Source of the DNA: JAHQVK01 sp036788295
GTDB lineage: Bacteria > Myxococcota > Kuafuiibacteriia > Kuafuiibacteriales > Kuafuiibacteriaceae
Direction: 5' to 3'
Assembly (NCBI GenBank): GCA_036788295.1
Contig: DAIQNR010000018.1
Span: 1 to 64,000 of the forward strand
DNA length: 64,000 bases
The notes beneath the pieces are model-generated. The model searched no databases. It saw only the letters and a list, made by a program, of their open reading frames with translations, and had not been told where the DNA came from. Below are positions 1-8,927 of this stretch, piece after piece (positions within the stretch are counted from its first letter, which is position 1; each line of letters opens with the position of its first letter). The translations under genes and the position numbers were made by a program.

Positions 1-90
1 TCGGTCCGCCGCCGGACGTCCAAGAACACAGGATCCTTCGCCTGGAGGCGCCGCTGCAACCCGTTCGGTGCTCTAGCGGGGCGACAACTC

Positions 91-127
91 CCGGTCCCGC
101 CCGTGTCGGGCGGGGCCGGACCGTTTT
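91..127. terminator. Strong hairpin terminator
   Basis: A 13-bp stem (91-103 with 107-119, one T-G wobble) closes a 3-nt TGT loop and is followed on the plus strand by TTTT at 124-127. It lies 11 bases beyond the stop of the minus-strand lipoprotein gene ending at 131, so it can end transcripts from both sides. The stem is seen directly; termination is inferred. Confidence 0.7.
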
Positions 128-130
128 GGG

Positions 131-601
131 TCACCAGCGGCGGTGAAACCGGAGCGGGTCGAGCCCGCGCCGGACCGCCTCTCCGTCCGAGATCCCGTCG
201 CCTGAGGTGTCCCAGCGCAGGGGGTCCGTGAACCACCTCAGCACCTCGTCGCCGTCCGACAGTCCGTCGCCGTCGGTGTCCCAGCCGAGCGGGTCGGTGA
301 ACCACTCGAAGACCTCCTCCCCATCGGAGAGCCCGTCGCCGTCGGTGTCCCAATCGAGCGGATCGGTGCCGTACCAGTGGACCTCTTCCCCGTCGAAGAG
401 TCCGTCGCCGTCCGTGTCGGCGTTGAACGGGTCGGTCCCGAACCACCGCTCCTCCTCGTCGGAGAGCCCATCGCCGTCCGAATCGTACTGGGTCACGGTG
501 TCGTACAGGATGAAGTCGCCGCAGGCGGGCAGGAGCAGCAGGCCTGCACCGAGCGCCAGCGGAAAAGCGAGGGAGCGGAGGGTTTTTGGGAACGTGGGCA
601 T
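131..601 (-). CDS. Lipoprotein with calcium-binding DxDGDG repeats
   Basis: A 156-residue secreted lipoprotein of unknown role. The start at 601 gives a clean signal peptide (residues 1-26) ending in a lipobox, LLLPAC, with Cys27 as the likely lipid anchor. From residue 39 on there are five tandem 22-23-residue repeats of the form D-T-D-G-D-G-L-S-D-G-E-E followed by a TDPL segment. These resemble thrombospondin type 3 / EF-hand-like calcium loops common in surface proteins of Myxococcota and other bacteria. An upstream in-frame extension would bury the signal peptide and was rejected. It points away from the gene at 726 and probably acts on the outer membrane, with stability set by calcium; that is inference. 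Confidence 0.8.
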   Translation of the reverse strand: MPTFPKTLRSLAFPLALGAGLLLLPACGDFILYDTVTQYDSDGDGLSDEEERWFGTDPFNADTDGDGLFDGEEVHWYGTDPLDWDTDGDGLSDGEEVFEWFTDPLGWDTDGDGLSDGDEVLRWFTDPLRWDTSGDGISDGEAVRRGLDPLRFHRRW

Positions 602-725
602 CGTGGCCTCCAGTGCAGGCCCGACGGACGGACGCGGGCGCCGATTCGGCACCGTGCGCGCCCGCACACTCCGAGGGGCGGGGCTCGCTCGACAGCGGCC
701 GCCGGCTCGGCTGTCGTAGGCGCCG

Positions 726-2429
726 ATGCGCGGGAAAATGGTGGGGCTCATCGGGCTCGCCGCGTTGGGCTGCTTCTTGGTGTGGGGGATCGGTCCCGCG
801 GAACCGCCGCCCGAGGCGGGACCCGAATCGCGCTCTTCCCAGGAGCTCGAGCCCGTGGCCGAAACCTCGGTCTTGCTGCCGCCGCCGGTCGTCGAAGAGC
901 GACGTCCGGGTCGGGGGCTTCGGGTTCGGGTCTTGTCCCTCGGCGCCGGGCCCATCGCGGGGGTTTTGGCCGGGCTCGGGCAGGGCGATGTGCGCCGGGA
1001 GGGCCGCACCGACGAGCATGGCTACGCCGTCTTCGAGGACCTCGACCCCGGCCCGGCGGTGCTCGGCGCGGTGATCGCGCCCGGACACGAACCGGCCCCG
1101 CCGCGCGCGGTCGAGATCCCGCAAGAGGGCTGGGCGCTGGTCGAGATCCGCCTCGAGCCGCAATTGCGGTTGCGAGCTCTCGTGCTTCGCTTCGACGGGA
1201 AGCCGGCGGAGGGGGCGGAGCTGCTCGTGGACGAGGTGAGGGCGGGCAGGGCCGACGCCCGGGGCGGGCTGCGATTCTCTGCCCGGCTCGGCGCTCGGGT
1301 CACGGCCCGCCACCCCGAGCACGGGGAGGCGACGGCGGTCGTGGACCCAGCGGCGGCGGCGGCGCGGTTCTTCGCTCTTCGGCTCGTGCCACCCGGCGCT
1401 GGCGGACTCGAGGGGGTGGTGCTCGACGAGCTGGGCGCGCCGGTCCTCGGGGCGACGGTTCGAGCCCGCGCTGGCCACGGTCCTCCATTTTCGACGGTGA
1501 GCGGGGAGGCGGGGCGGTTTGCGTTCGCCGTGCCGGACGGCGGGTACGAGGTACGAGCCGCCGACTCCGACGGGCGGTCGGCCTCGGTGGCGAACGTGGT
1601 GGCTCCCGCGGCCGGCCTGGTGCTGCGCTTCGCCCCCGGAGCGACGCTCGACGGCGAGGTCCGGTCCGACGGCGCGGTCGTTCCCCGGTTCGTCGTGCGC
1701 TGGGCTTCCGAAGGGACGCCTGGCTCGGAGCGGCAGGTCTACGCCGAAGACGGGCGCTTTTCGATCCCCCACCTCCCCGCCGGGCCGGTCACGGTGGACG
1801 TAGAGGCCGAGCCGGGGGCGGCGACGGTGCGGACCGTCCTCCCCGAGGGCGGGCGCGGCTTCGTCTCGGTCGAGCTCGAGGGGCTCGCCGCGGTGGAGGG
1901 CGTGGTCCGCGACGCGGACACCGCCGAAGCGATCGCCGGGGCCGTCGTCCGGCTCGAGGGCCGGGCCGGCCTCGGCCGGGGGCCGTCGGTGACGACTGGC
2001 CCCGACGGCAGTTTTCGCCTCGCCGGCCTGCGACCCGGCCGGCGCTCGGTGGCCGCCTCCGCCGAAGGGTACCGGACCCGGATCTTCTCCGCGCTCGAGC
2101 TCGATTCGAACGACACCGCGCCGCTGTCCGCCGAGCTTCGGCGGAGCGTGAAACCTCGCGGCCTCGAGCTCGTGGGCGTGGGGGCGGTGATGGGTTTCGA
2201 GGACGGTGCGCTCGTGGTGTCCCGGGTGGTGGAGGGCGCCGCGGCCGAGGGTCAGCTCCCCGTGGGTTCCCGGGTGCTCGCGGTGGACGGGCGCCCGGTC
2301 ACCGAGCTCGGGCTCGACGGCGCCATCCAGGCCATCCGGGGGGAGCCGGGGACCCCGGTCCAGCTCTCGGTGGACCTCGGCTCCGGCCCCACTCTCATCA
2401 CCCTGCTCCGCCGCCGGGTCGAGATGTGA
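726..2429 (+). CDS. Secreted protein with carboxypeptidase-regulatory-like and PDZ domains
   Basis: A 567-residue protein. The N-terminus has a hydrophobic segment (about residues 5-22) that looks like a signal anchor. The middle holds several beta-sandwich repeats of the carboxypeptidase-regulatory (CarboxypepD_reg) type, recognised from motifs such as GLEGVVLDELGAPVLGATV and VEGVVRDADTAEAIAGAVV. The last about 85 residues form a PDZ-like domain (AEGQLPVGSRVLAVDGRPV). Such proteins sit in the periplasm or on the surface, and the PDZ part probably binds a peptide end. No catalytic residues are seen. ATG at 738 is an alternative start. The 3' end overlaps the convergent gene at 2398-2964 by 32 bases. 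Confidence 0.7.
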   Translation: MRGKMVGLIGLAALGCFLVWGIGPAEPPPEAGPESRSSQELEPVAETSVLLPPPVVEERRPGRGLRVRVLSLGAGPIAGVLAGLGQGDVRREGRTDEHGYAVFEDLDPGPAVLGAVIAPGHEPAPPRAVEIPQEGWALVEIRLEPQLRLRALVLRFDGKPAEGAELLVDEVRAGRADARGGLRFSARLGARVTARHPEHGEATAVVDPAAAAARFFALRLVPPGAGGLEGVVLDELGAPVLGATVRARAGHGPPFSTVSGEAGRFAFAVPDGGYEVRAADSDGRSASVANVVAPAAGLVLRFAPGATLDGEVRSDGAVVPRFVVRWASEGTPGSERQVYAEDGRFSIPHLPAGPVTVDVEAEPGAATVRTVLPEGGRGFVSVELEGLAAVEGVVRDADTAEAIAGAVVRLEGRAGLGRGPSVTTGPDGSFRLAGLRPGRRSVAASAEGYRTRIFSALELDSNDTAPLSAELRRSVKPRGLELVGVGAVMGFEDGALVVSRVVEGAAAEGQLPVGSRVLAVDGRPVTELGLDGAIQAIRGEPGTPVQLSVDLGSGPTLITLLRRRVEM

Positions 2430-2964
2430 CCGAGGGAGAGTTCGAGGCTCCGGCTGCGGAGGAGCGCTCGGCCATGTAGGTATCGATGACCTCGTGCGAG
2501 CTGGCGAGAATGCTCGTCAACAGGTCCCGGATGAAGCAGTTGGCGGTTTCACCGCCCAGCGTCCCGATGAGCGCGACGTGGAGTCGTCCCTCGACTTCGA
2601 CCTTGCAACCTGTCCCGTCCGGCAGGGGATGAAAGCAGTGCTGGCCCTCCATCTTCACCATGGAACCGAGCCCGGGCACGGTCACGCACCACTGCCCGAC
2701 CCGCTGCTCCGCGTCCCAGCGGGTGCGGTCTTGCCAGACGAACAGTCGAGACGGGACCAACATGCGCAGCGGCCCGGGCAGGGCCTTCGGATCGCCGCTC
2801 CACCGGTGCACGAGCACCTGAACCGGCCCGTGCTCCTCTAGGTGGACCGGCTGCACCTCCTGCACGCCATCGAGCCTGGGCCCAAAGTGGGCCAGGTGGT
2901 CGCGGTAGGTCTCGAACAGCGCGCCGGCCGGGTACCGAGACTCGTGCGTCGATCCAAACCGCAT
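2398..2964 (-). CDS. Possible SRPBCC/START-like lipid-binding protein
   Basis: A 188-residue soluble protein without signal peptide. Its layout (an N-terminal strand MRFGSTHESRYPAG, a helical segment, then alternating strands and a long C-terminal helix around DLLTSILASSHEVIDTYM) fits the helix-grip SRPBCC fold, whose members bind hydrophobic ligands. This is a fold-level guess; no ligand residues can be named. The C-terminal about 20 residues are Ser/Pro/Gly-rich and probably disordered. The stop overlaps the convergent gene 726-2429. The start at 2964 is an ATG. Confidence 0.45.
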   Translation of the reverse strand: MRFGSTHESRYPAGALFETYRDHLAHFGPRLDGVQEVQPVHLEEHGPVQVLVHRWSGDPKALPGPLRMLVPSRLFVWQDRTRWDAEQRVGQWCVTVPGLGSMVKMEGQHCFHPLPDGTGCKVEVEGRLHVALIGTLGGETANCFIRDLLTSILASSHEVIDTYMAERSSAAGASNSPSVTSRPGGGAG

Positions 2965-3163
2965 GCAGGGATTCTACCCCACATCGACCGGCGCTGCCCC
3001 CTTCGATGCAGGGGCAAAGGAGGCCGCGCGGCGCTCCTTCGGGCGGCTCTTGGCACGTGGCGGGGATTCGCAGGCCGGGATCATCTCGAGAGAAGTCCTG
3101 CGGCCGACGTCTGGATTTGGCCGGAAAGTTCTGAGCGGTGGGGCTGCACGCGGGGGAGGACGC

Positions 3164-4300
3164 TCAGTCGGAGATCGCGGTGAGCGCGTCGATGCAGGGG
3201 TATCGGAGCAAGGTGGCGGCCGATTCGTCGAGCGGGCGCCGGTCCCCTTCGATGCGAAGCTCCAAGCCGTCCCTGGTCGCGGTCAGGAACGGGAACTGCG
3301 CCTCCACCGTCGCGGCGCACCGGGCGGCGTCGAGCGCCGGGGCGACGGTGGCCCGGTAGCCTTGGTTCATGGAACCGTCGATCCGTCCCGGACCGAACGG
3401 CTCGCGCAGCGAGGGGGCGGTGGTGAACCAGAACTCCTCGCGCCGCGGTCCGGAGACGGTGGTGTAGGTCAGGAGGTTCACCGAAGCCTGTCCGGTGAGA
3501 TCCACCGCCGGGGCGAACTCCACCGGACCGATGTAGGTCTCCGGGTTCACGAAGACCTCAGTGACTTCTGCCGCGGCGGCGAAGGCGGCGTGCACGGACA
3601 CGAGCTGCGACGGCACGAGCCCGTCGTAGGCGACCATCGGGGGACCGAGGTTCCCCAAGTATTCGTAAGTCATTCCCCGGTTCTGGGCGACGATGGCGTC
3701 GGTCACCGTCCGGACGGTGGCCTCCGAGGTCCCGGCGGCGAACTCCACCGCGCCTGAAGCGTCGGCGTAGACGGCGAGGCCGGTCTCGCCGGACGGAAGG
3801 TCTACGAACCGGATCCGGCGGGTCTCGAACGGGGTGTTCTCGGTCCCCTGGAGGATCAAGGTCCAAGCGACGTGGTCGATCTCGGCCCGGCCGCCGAGAA
3901 ACGGGTCGGCGCCCGAGAGCACCTGCGACGAGGGCACCTGCATGATCACGTACAGCGCCGAGAAGTCGGTGAACGGCCCGGTGCCGCCGGCGCCGTCGCG
4001 AAACCAAACCTGCGGGGTCTCGTTGGGGTCGATCTCCGGATAGACCGAGGTGAGCTCCAAAACCCCCTGGGTCACGATCGGGGCGAGGTCCACGGTCAGC
4101 GCCGGGGGCGGGAAGGGGTAGGGCTCGTTGCTTCCGGCGTCGCCGCTCCCGGCGTCGGTGCCGGTATCGCCGCTGTCCGTCCCCGAATCGGTCCCGAGGT
4201 CGGCTCCGGCGTCCGGGGTCGAGTTGAGGTTCTCCGCGTCGTCGCAGGCGACGAAGGCCGCGGCCAGAACCGGGATGAGGGTGAGTTTCCTGATGTTCAT
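3164..4300 (-). CDS. Hypothetical lipoprotein with Asp/Gly/Thr linker
   Basis: A 378-residue lipoprotein not recognised at family level. The start at 4300 is supported by a strong ribosome-binding site, AGGAGGA, just upstream, and gives a signal peptide ending ...AAAFVAC (Cys about 19). A low-complexity linker of D, G, T and S residues follows (about residues 24-55), typical of myxobacterial surface lipoproteins where it spaces the folded part from the membrane. The remainder is a beta-rich globular domain with one late Cys pair (AARC and RYPC). No enzyme motif was found. Confidence 0.7.
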   Translation of the reverse strand: MNIRKLTLIPVLAAAFVACDDAENLNSTPDAGADLGTDSGTDSGDTGTDAGSGDAGSNEPYPFPPPALTVDLAPIVTQGVLELTSVYPEIDPNETPQVWFRDGAGGTGPFTDFSALYVIMQVPSSQVLSGADPFLGGRAEIDHVAWTLILQGTENTPFETRRIRFVDLPSGETGLAVYADASGAVEFAAGTSEATVRTVTDAIVAQNRGMTYEYLGNLGPPMVAYDGLVPSQLVSVHAAFAAAAEVTEVFVNPETYIGPVEFAPAVDLTGQASVNLLTYTTVSGPRREEFWFTTAPSLREPFGPGRIDGSMNQGYRATVAPALDAARCAATVEAQFPFLTATRDGLELRIEGDRRPLDESAATLLRYPCIDALTAISD

Positions 4301-4656
4301 GGGTCCTCCTGGAGTCCGCGATGCGGACGGAGCACGCCAAAGCAACCCCCGTGCCGTCGCTGAATGGGCCGCAAGAGGTTGTTTTCATGGATTGCCGGAA
4401 CGCTCCGAGCCTCTTGTCGCCGCAACCGTCTCAGAGATTCGTGCCCAGTCCGGCCAAATCGGGGTCCCTATCCGTCGCTGCCACGAATTCCCGTGGGGAA
4501 GCGGCTGCGACCAGGACAAAACCGTCCCGGTTTCCCTCGGTGCCGTCCCGGAGCCCGCAAGATCCCTTGCGAAAGGCCTTAAAGAATCTTCTTGACCTAC
4601 ATCGGCATCTAGTTCACACCTTAACCTACTATGACGGACCAGGAAAACCCGAAACC
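4301..4656. other. Intergenic region between divergent genes
   Basis: This 356-bp stretch separates a minus-strand lipoprotein from a plus-strand nuclease and should hold both promoters. It is less GC-rich towards 4560-4650. TTGACC occurs at 4592-4597, but no convincing -10 box lies at the right distance. An in-frame upstream extension of the nuclease through this region lacks conserved features. Nothing else is seen. Confidence 0.4.
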
Positions 4657-5721
4657 ATGAGGGCGGGCACGCGAGTCAAGGACGGCCCCATCGCGTTGCC
4701 GCCGATGTTGGCCCTTGGGCCGGCGAACGCCTTCAGGGGGGCCGAGCGGTCGAAGCCAGGATCGCGGGTGAGCGCGGCCAGTGACCCGGCGATTCGCGCT
4801 TGGGCAGGGCGCTCGAGCGTCGCCTCCGGACCGTCCGACGAAGGGCTCGTCGGACGGCTGCGCGGCGCCTCCTACGCCCGTGAGCCCCGACCAGAGTGGG
4901 CCTCCGACCAGGCAGGAGGGCGCATCGTTGCGCCCGGGGTCCGCATGGGCGCGCTGCCGCCCAAGAAGGCCAAGTCGAAACGCCCGGACCCGGAGCGCCA
5001 ACCGAGAGTCCCAGCGGTGCCGCCCTCTCGGGCCGATCGGCCCGACCTCGTCCCGTCGCGTGGGCCCGCGCCCGCACCGGGACGGTACGACGGGCTCGAG
5101 GGAGCGGCGCTCGTCGCGGCGCTTCGCGCGTCCGCGGAAGACAAGCAGCATCTCGGCTACCGCCCGGCGCGCGAGGCGATGTTCCGGTTCATCGATCGCA
5201 AGGGCGGAACGGTGGAGGACGTCTACACCGGACACCGCGTCCGGACGGACCGAATCCCCTCCGCAGACGGGCCCAACGGGATGAACACGGAGCACGGGTG
5301 GCCGCAGTCGAAGGGCGTTCGGGGGACGGAAGCCCGGTCCGACCTGCACCACCTCTTCCCGACGCTCTCGAGTACGAACTCGCGGCGCTCGAATCACCCG
5401 TTCGGGGAGGTGATGAAGGGCCTCCGGTGGGAGGAAGGGGGCTCGAAGCTCGGACGGGACGCGCACGGCACGGTGGTCTTCGAGCCTCGCGACCTGAAGA
5501 AGGGAGACATCGCGCGAGCCCTGTTCTACGTGAGCGTCCTGTACCAACTGCCCCTGCCGATCAAAGAGGAGAGGGTGCTCCGCGCGTGGCACGAGCAAGA
5601 CCCGCCGAGCCCCGATGAGCGCGCTCGCAACGCGGCGATCGCGGAGTTCCAGGGGAACCGCAACTTCTTCGTGGACCATCCCGATCTCGTCGCGCGAATT
5701 CCCAGATTCGACGGTCGATAG
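4657..5721 (+). CDS. Endonuclease I family nuclease
   Basis: A 354-residue protein with an N-terminal disordered, Pro/Arg-rich half and a C-terminal nuclease domain (about residues 135-350). The signature is NTEHGWPQSKG followed by SDLHHLFPT and an RSNHPFGEV segment, the order seen in the Endonuclease I (EndA/Bsn-like, PF04231) family, whose His is the general base and whose members cut DNA and RNA non-specifically with a divalent metal. No classical signal peptide is visible, which is odd because relatives are mostly secreted; the unusual N-terminal half may carry another targeting signal. The start is uncertain: ATG 4657 is the best in-frame choice, with no strong ribosome-binding site. Confidence 0.8.
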   Translation: MRAGTRVKDGPIALPPMLALGPANAFRGAERSKPGSRVSAASDPAIRAWAGRSSVASGPSDEGLVGRLRGASYAREPRPEWASDQAGGRIVAPGVRMGALPPKKAKSKRPDPERQPRVPAVPPSRADRPDLVPSRGPAPAPGRYDGLEGAALVAALRASAEDKQHLGYRPAREAMFRFIDRKGGTVEDVYTGHRVRTDRIPSADGPNGMNTEHGWPQSKGVRGTEARSDLHHLFPTLSSTNSRRSNHPFGEVMKGLRWEEGGSKLGRDAHGTVVFEPRDLKKGDIARALFYVSVLYQLPLPIKEERVLRAWHEQDPPSPDERARNAAIAEFQGNRNFFVDHPDLVARIPRFDGR

Positions 5722-5731
5722 AAGGTCGGGG

Positions 5732-6454
5732 TCAGCCGGGGCAGCGCGGATCGAGCTCGGCGGGTAGGGGCCCGCCCCGCTGACAGCACTCGAGCAGCGA
5801 GAGCACCACCGCCCGCTCCTCGTCGACCTCGTCTGCGCCTTCGAGCAGGCCGAGGGCGCGGTGGAGGCGCGCCTCGATCCGTGCCCGCGCGGTAGGAGAC
5901 AGAGAGTCTTTCTGCGAAAGCTCGATCCACGCCCGGCTTCGCAGGATCACCGCGAGCCGCGGATCCGTCGGATCTCCGTGCGCGACCGCGGCCCGCTCCG
6001 CGCGCGCCAAGAGGCCGGTGGCGATATCGAGCTCGCCCGCCGCGAGTTCGAGCAGCCCCCGGTCGAGCGCCAGCGCGGCCCACCGCGGGTCGGCCTCGTC
6101 GATCGCTTTGTGGGCCTGCCGGAGAAGACCGCGCGCCTCGGCGTGGTCCCCTGTGTCCCACGCGAGCACACCGAGGCCGCGCAGCGCGCGAAGCCGCTCG
6201 TCCGGTGTGAGCCGCGTCCCATTGGCCGCCGCCCGGTACAGCGGCTCCGCGAGGTCTCGCCAGTTTGCCCGCAGCGCGAGGTCGGCCCCGTCGAGGAGGG
6301 AGCTCGGCGCGGCCCTAGGGGTCGCCCCCCACGCCGCCACGCCCTGCTCGAGCGCCTCGCGCGCGGCCGCGTACCGTCCGCGGCGCTCCGCGTTGACCGC
6401 GCGCAGCACCCACCGCTCGAAAGGCCGACCCGTTGTCTGATCATGTATGGACAT
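5732..6454 (-). CDS. TPR-repeat protein
   Basis: A 240-residue soluble, Ala/Leu/Arg-rich helical protein. Degenerate tetratricopeptide repeats are visible, for example GRYAAAREALEQGVAAW, LRALRGLGVLAWDTGDHAEA and ALDRGLLELAAGELDIATG, covering most of the chain. TPR proteins are protein-binding scaffolds; the partner is unknown. The ATG at 6454 follows a drop in coding character. Its 5' end overlaps head-to-head by 22 bases with the start proposed for the plus-strand gene 6433-7524, so one of the two starts is probably further in. Confidence 0.65.
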   Translation of the reverse strand: MSIHDQTTGRPFERWVLRAVNAERRGRYAAAREALEQGVAAWGATPRAAPSSLLDGADLALRANWRDLAEPLYRAAANGTRLTPDERLRALRGLGVLAWDTGDHAEARGLLRQAHKAIDEADPRWAALALDRGLLELAAGELDIATGLLARAERAAVAHGDPTDPRLAVILRSRAWIELSQKDSLSPTARARIEARLHRALGLLEGADEVDEERAVVLSLLECCQRGGPLPAELDPRCPG

Positions 6455-7524
6455 ACTTGCATTCACCGTATTGGCACCGCCTCGCCACCGGGGCCGGCGA
6501 TGACTTCTCCGTGCGCTCGAGACCCGCGAGAGCTTCTCCTGACTCCGCTCCCAAGGCGGGTCGCCTATGGCAAGCCGTCGCCGACCTGCGGGTCGACGCC
6601 CCGAGCGCCGAGCGCGTCCTGGACCGCGCCGAGCGAGGCGAGATCCAGCTCCCGGAAGGGGTGCGAGACGCGATGACGAGGGTCGGCGCGGCTCCGCTGG
6701 CGTCTCGCGCTCCGGCTGCGGCGATAGCGGCGGAGGGCTTCGGCGCGCCTCGCCTGTCCCGGGCCGAGCGGCGCGCTCTTTCGCGGAGCGTCCGGGAGCT
6801 GCACCGGGAGGTCGCGGCCGAGATTTCGGCCCTGCAGACGGAGCTCGGCCGAGCGCGAGCCCAGGGGCAGAGCGCACCGGACGCGGCCCGAGCGCTCGAC
6901 GAGCTCGGCCACGTCGGCCGCGCGCTCACGGCGCTCAAAGAGCCGAGGTTCTTCGACCAGCTCGCCGTCCTGCTTCAGCTCGGCGGGGGCGTTTCGCTCG
7001 TCCCGGGGCTCGCATTCGCCGGCGGCGTCGGGGTCATCGACATCGGCGCGGTCAGCCCCGAGACCGGCAAACGCTCCGTGGGCACCGACGTGGGCGGTAT
7101 CGGTGCTGGGCCGGGCATGGTCCTGCGCAAGTTCGCGCGCCAGGCCGGGGTAGGGTTCGGCGTCGCCCCCCCCTTCACCTATGTCGCGAAGGATCCCCTC
7201 GTCGGGGACACTGCGGGCATCTCCATTCCGGGCATCCTGCTCGCAGGCATGTTCGTGCGCCCAAACGGCGCCGCGGGCGTGGAACTCGGGCTGTTCCCGC
7301 CGACCCCAATCCCAGGCTTGACCGGGCAGATCGTGGTTGGGGTGCAGCATCCCATATTGCGCCCGGTCATCGCTCCCCTGCTCGGGCCCGTGGCCCGCTT
7401 CTTGGGTGGTCTGACATCGCAAGGGAAGAAGGCCTGGGCGGGTCTGTGCGCCGCCCTCGCGCGGGTCACCTCGAGGGCCCGCGAACGAGATCCGGCAGCT
7501 GCCGGCGGGCCTCAGGGGGCGTAG
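6433..7524 (+). CDS. Hypothetical protein with Gly-rich C-terminal domain
   Basis: A protein of up to 363 residues, not recognised. The first 60 residues look disordered, the next about 90 (LSRAERRALSRSVRELHREV...) are strongly helical and may form a coiled coil, and the C-terminal 200 residues are rich in Gly, Val and Pro with repeated strand-like segments (GGVGVIDIGAVSP, GVGFGVAPPFTYV), possibly a beta-barrel or membrane-inserting sheet. The TTG at 6433 has no clear ribosome-binding site; GTG 6511 is an alternative and would remove the overlap with the TPR gene. It overlaps the convergent TPR lipoprotein at 7512 by 13 bases. Confidence 0.5.
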   Translation: MSDHVWTYLHSPYWHRLATGAGDDFSVRSRPARASPDSAPKAGRLWQAVADLRVDAPSAERVLDRAERGEIQLPEGVRDAMTRVGAAPLASRAPAAAIAAEGFGAPRLSRAERRALSRSVRELHREVAAEISALQTELGRARAQGQSAPDAARALDELGHVGRALTALKEPRFFDQLAVLLQLGGGVSLVPGLAFAGGVGVIDIGAVSPETGKRSVGTDVGGIGAGPGMVLRKFARQAGVGFGVAPPFTYVAKDPLVGDTAGISIPGILLAGMFVRPNGAAGVELGLFPPTPIPGLTGQIVVGVQHPILRPVIAPLLGPVARFLGGLTSQGKKAWAGLCAALARVTSRARERDPAAAGGPQGA

Positions 7525-8525
7525 GCCGCGTCGATGCGGCTCGCCAGCTCGGGGTGGGCAGTGAGCACGGATCCCACGCCGTCGAGCGCCTCGAGCTTCC
7601 TGCGCTCGATTCGGTCGGCCAGCCCGGCGTCGAGCGCCTCGGTGAGCGCGGCTGCCGCTTCGTCGAGCGCTCCGGCCCGGGCCAGCGCGAGCGCGAGGTT
7701 CGTGGAGGCCCAGGGGTGGCCGGGAACGAGCTTTCGGGCCCGGTCGGCCGCCTCCGCGGCCTCATGAAGGCTGTCCGCCATCAGGAGCGCTTCCGCGAGC
7801 ACGCACCACAGGTCGGCGGCCACCGCGGGGCTCGGGTTGGCGCCGAGGCCAGCCTTCGCAGCGGCGAGGGCGGAGGCGCCGTCGCCTTCGGAGAGATCCA
7901 GCCAGGCGGCGGCGAGGTGGACCCGGGCCTCGAGCGTCGCCGAGGCCGCGGCCCTGGCCTCGGCGATGGTCTTTCGGGCCCCATCGGCGTCCCCGGCGAC
8001 CCGTCGCCCCTCGGCCTCTTCGATGAGCGCCGCCACCCTACGGTCCATTTCGGCCGAATGGTCGCCATTTCGGGCTCGCGCCCGCTCCGCTTCGCGGGCG
8101 AGGGCTGCGTCGTCCGGCCGAAGCCGCGCCGCCCGGTCGAGCGCGGACGCGGCCCGATCGATGGCCCCCGCGTCCGCTTCTGCCCGGCCGAGCGCGGCCC
8201 ACGCGTAGGCGTCGCCGGGGTGGACCGCGACCGCTCGAAGAAGGGTGGGCCGCGGATCCTCACCGGCGTCGAGCTCGAGGTCGGCGAGCAGCCGCCACGC
8301 CGACGGCGGGCCGCCACTTTCGCTCAAACAGCGAAGCAGAAGCCAGCGCGCATCCGAAGGTTCCGCGGGCTCGGCGCGCTCCGCCTCCATGAGCCAACCC
8401 TCTTTGCAAGGGGGCGGCGAGAGAGCAGGCTGGGCTGGGGGGTGGGATTGCGAAGCCCATTGAGGCGCGCAAGCGGCGACGATCCCGATCAAGCCCCCGA
8501 ACCTCGCTCGAACCGGGGTCCTCAT
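7512..8525 (-). CDS. TPR-repeat lipoprotein
   Basis: A 337-residue protein. The N-terminus has a short signal peptide with a lipobox-like GIVAAC (Cys about 19), followed by a Pro-rich linker. Several TPR units follow, for example YAWAALGRAEADAGAIDRAA and WASTNLALALARAGALDEAA, which place it as a helical repeat protein on the periplasmic side of a membrane. Such proteins often take part in envelope complexes; nothing here names the partner. It lies directly upstream in sense of no co-directional enzyme except the small membrane gene at 8530, with only 4 bases between them, so the two minus-strand genes may be co-transcribed. Confidence 0.65.
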   Translation of the reverse strand: MRTPVRARFGGLIGIVAACAPQWASQSHPPAQPALSPPPCKEGWLMEAERAEPAEPSDARWLLLRCLSESGGPPSAWRLLADLELDAGEDPRPTLLRAVAVHPGDAYAWAALGRAEADAGAIDRAASALDRAARLRPDDAALAREAERARARNGDHSAEMDRRVAALIEEAEGRRVAGDADGARKTIAEARAAASATLEARVHLAAAWLDLSEGDGASALAAAKAGLGANPSPAVAADLWCVLAEALLMADSLHEAAEAADRARKLVPGHPWASTNLALALARAGALDEAAAALTEALDAGLADRIERRKLEALDGVGSVLTAHPELASRIDAAYAP

Positions 8526-8529
8526 GATG

Positions 8530-8883
8530 TCAGGCTCGGAAGATCTGGCCCACCGCCGAGTGCACGACGATGTCGCCTACGGTGATCAGAACGGTGGCCA
8601 GAGCGAGCGGCATGAACCCATCGATTCGGAAGGAAACAATGAGTTTGTCGGTCAGCCAGAGCAGAAAGCCGTTGATGACGAGCATGAACAACCCGAAACT
8701 CAATATGACCAGGGGTAGGGACAGCACGACGAGAGCCCACTGAAACAGCGCGGTCAGGAGCCCGTAGACCACCGCAACCCCTATCGCAGACCCAAAGCCC
8801 CGGATGTGAACGCCAGGGAGGAGGCGGGCTACCAGCAGCACGAGCAGTCCCTTGAGAAGGAAGGTTAGAACCAATGGAATCAT
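8530..8883 (-). CDS. Phage-holin-4-like small membrane protein
   Basis: A 117-residue protein with four hydrophobic segments (about 3-22, 31-56, 57-78 and 92-112) and the family-like pieces LLVARLLPGVHIRGFGSA and INGFLLWLTDKL. This matches the four-TM 'phage holin family 4' (PF04020, formerly DUF360) found widely in bacterial chromosomes with no proven holin role. The ATG at 8883 gives the usual family length. It is followed by the TPR lipoprotein at a 4-base gap. Function in this organism is unknown. Confidence 0.75.
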   Translation of the reverse strand: MIPLVLTFLLKGLLVLLVARLLPGVHIRGFGSAIGVAVVYGLLTALFQWALVVLSLPLVILSFGLFMLVINGFLLWLTDKLIVSFRIDGFMPLALATVLITVGDIVVHSAVGQIFRA

Positions 8884-8927
8884 GGTCTTCGAAGGGTACG
8901 CTCGCGCCAGCTCCGATTGCAAGGACC

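Noticed and set aside
377..2479. Long Arg/Gly-rich open frames overlapping recognised genes throughout the window
   Set aside because: They are antisense or shifted-frame shadows caused by high GC, with no conserved domains.
8530..8883. Prophage holin
   Set aside because: No phage genes nearby; this four-TM family is common on bacterial chromosomes.
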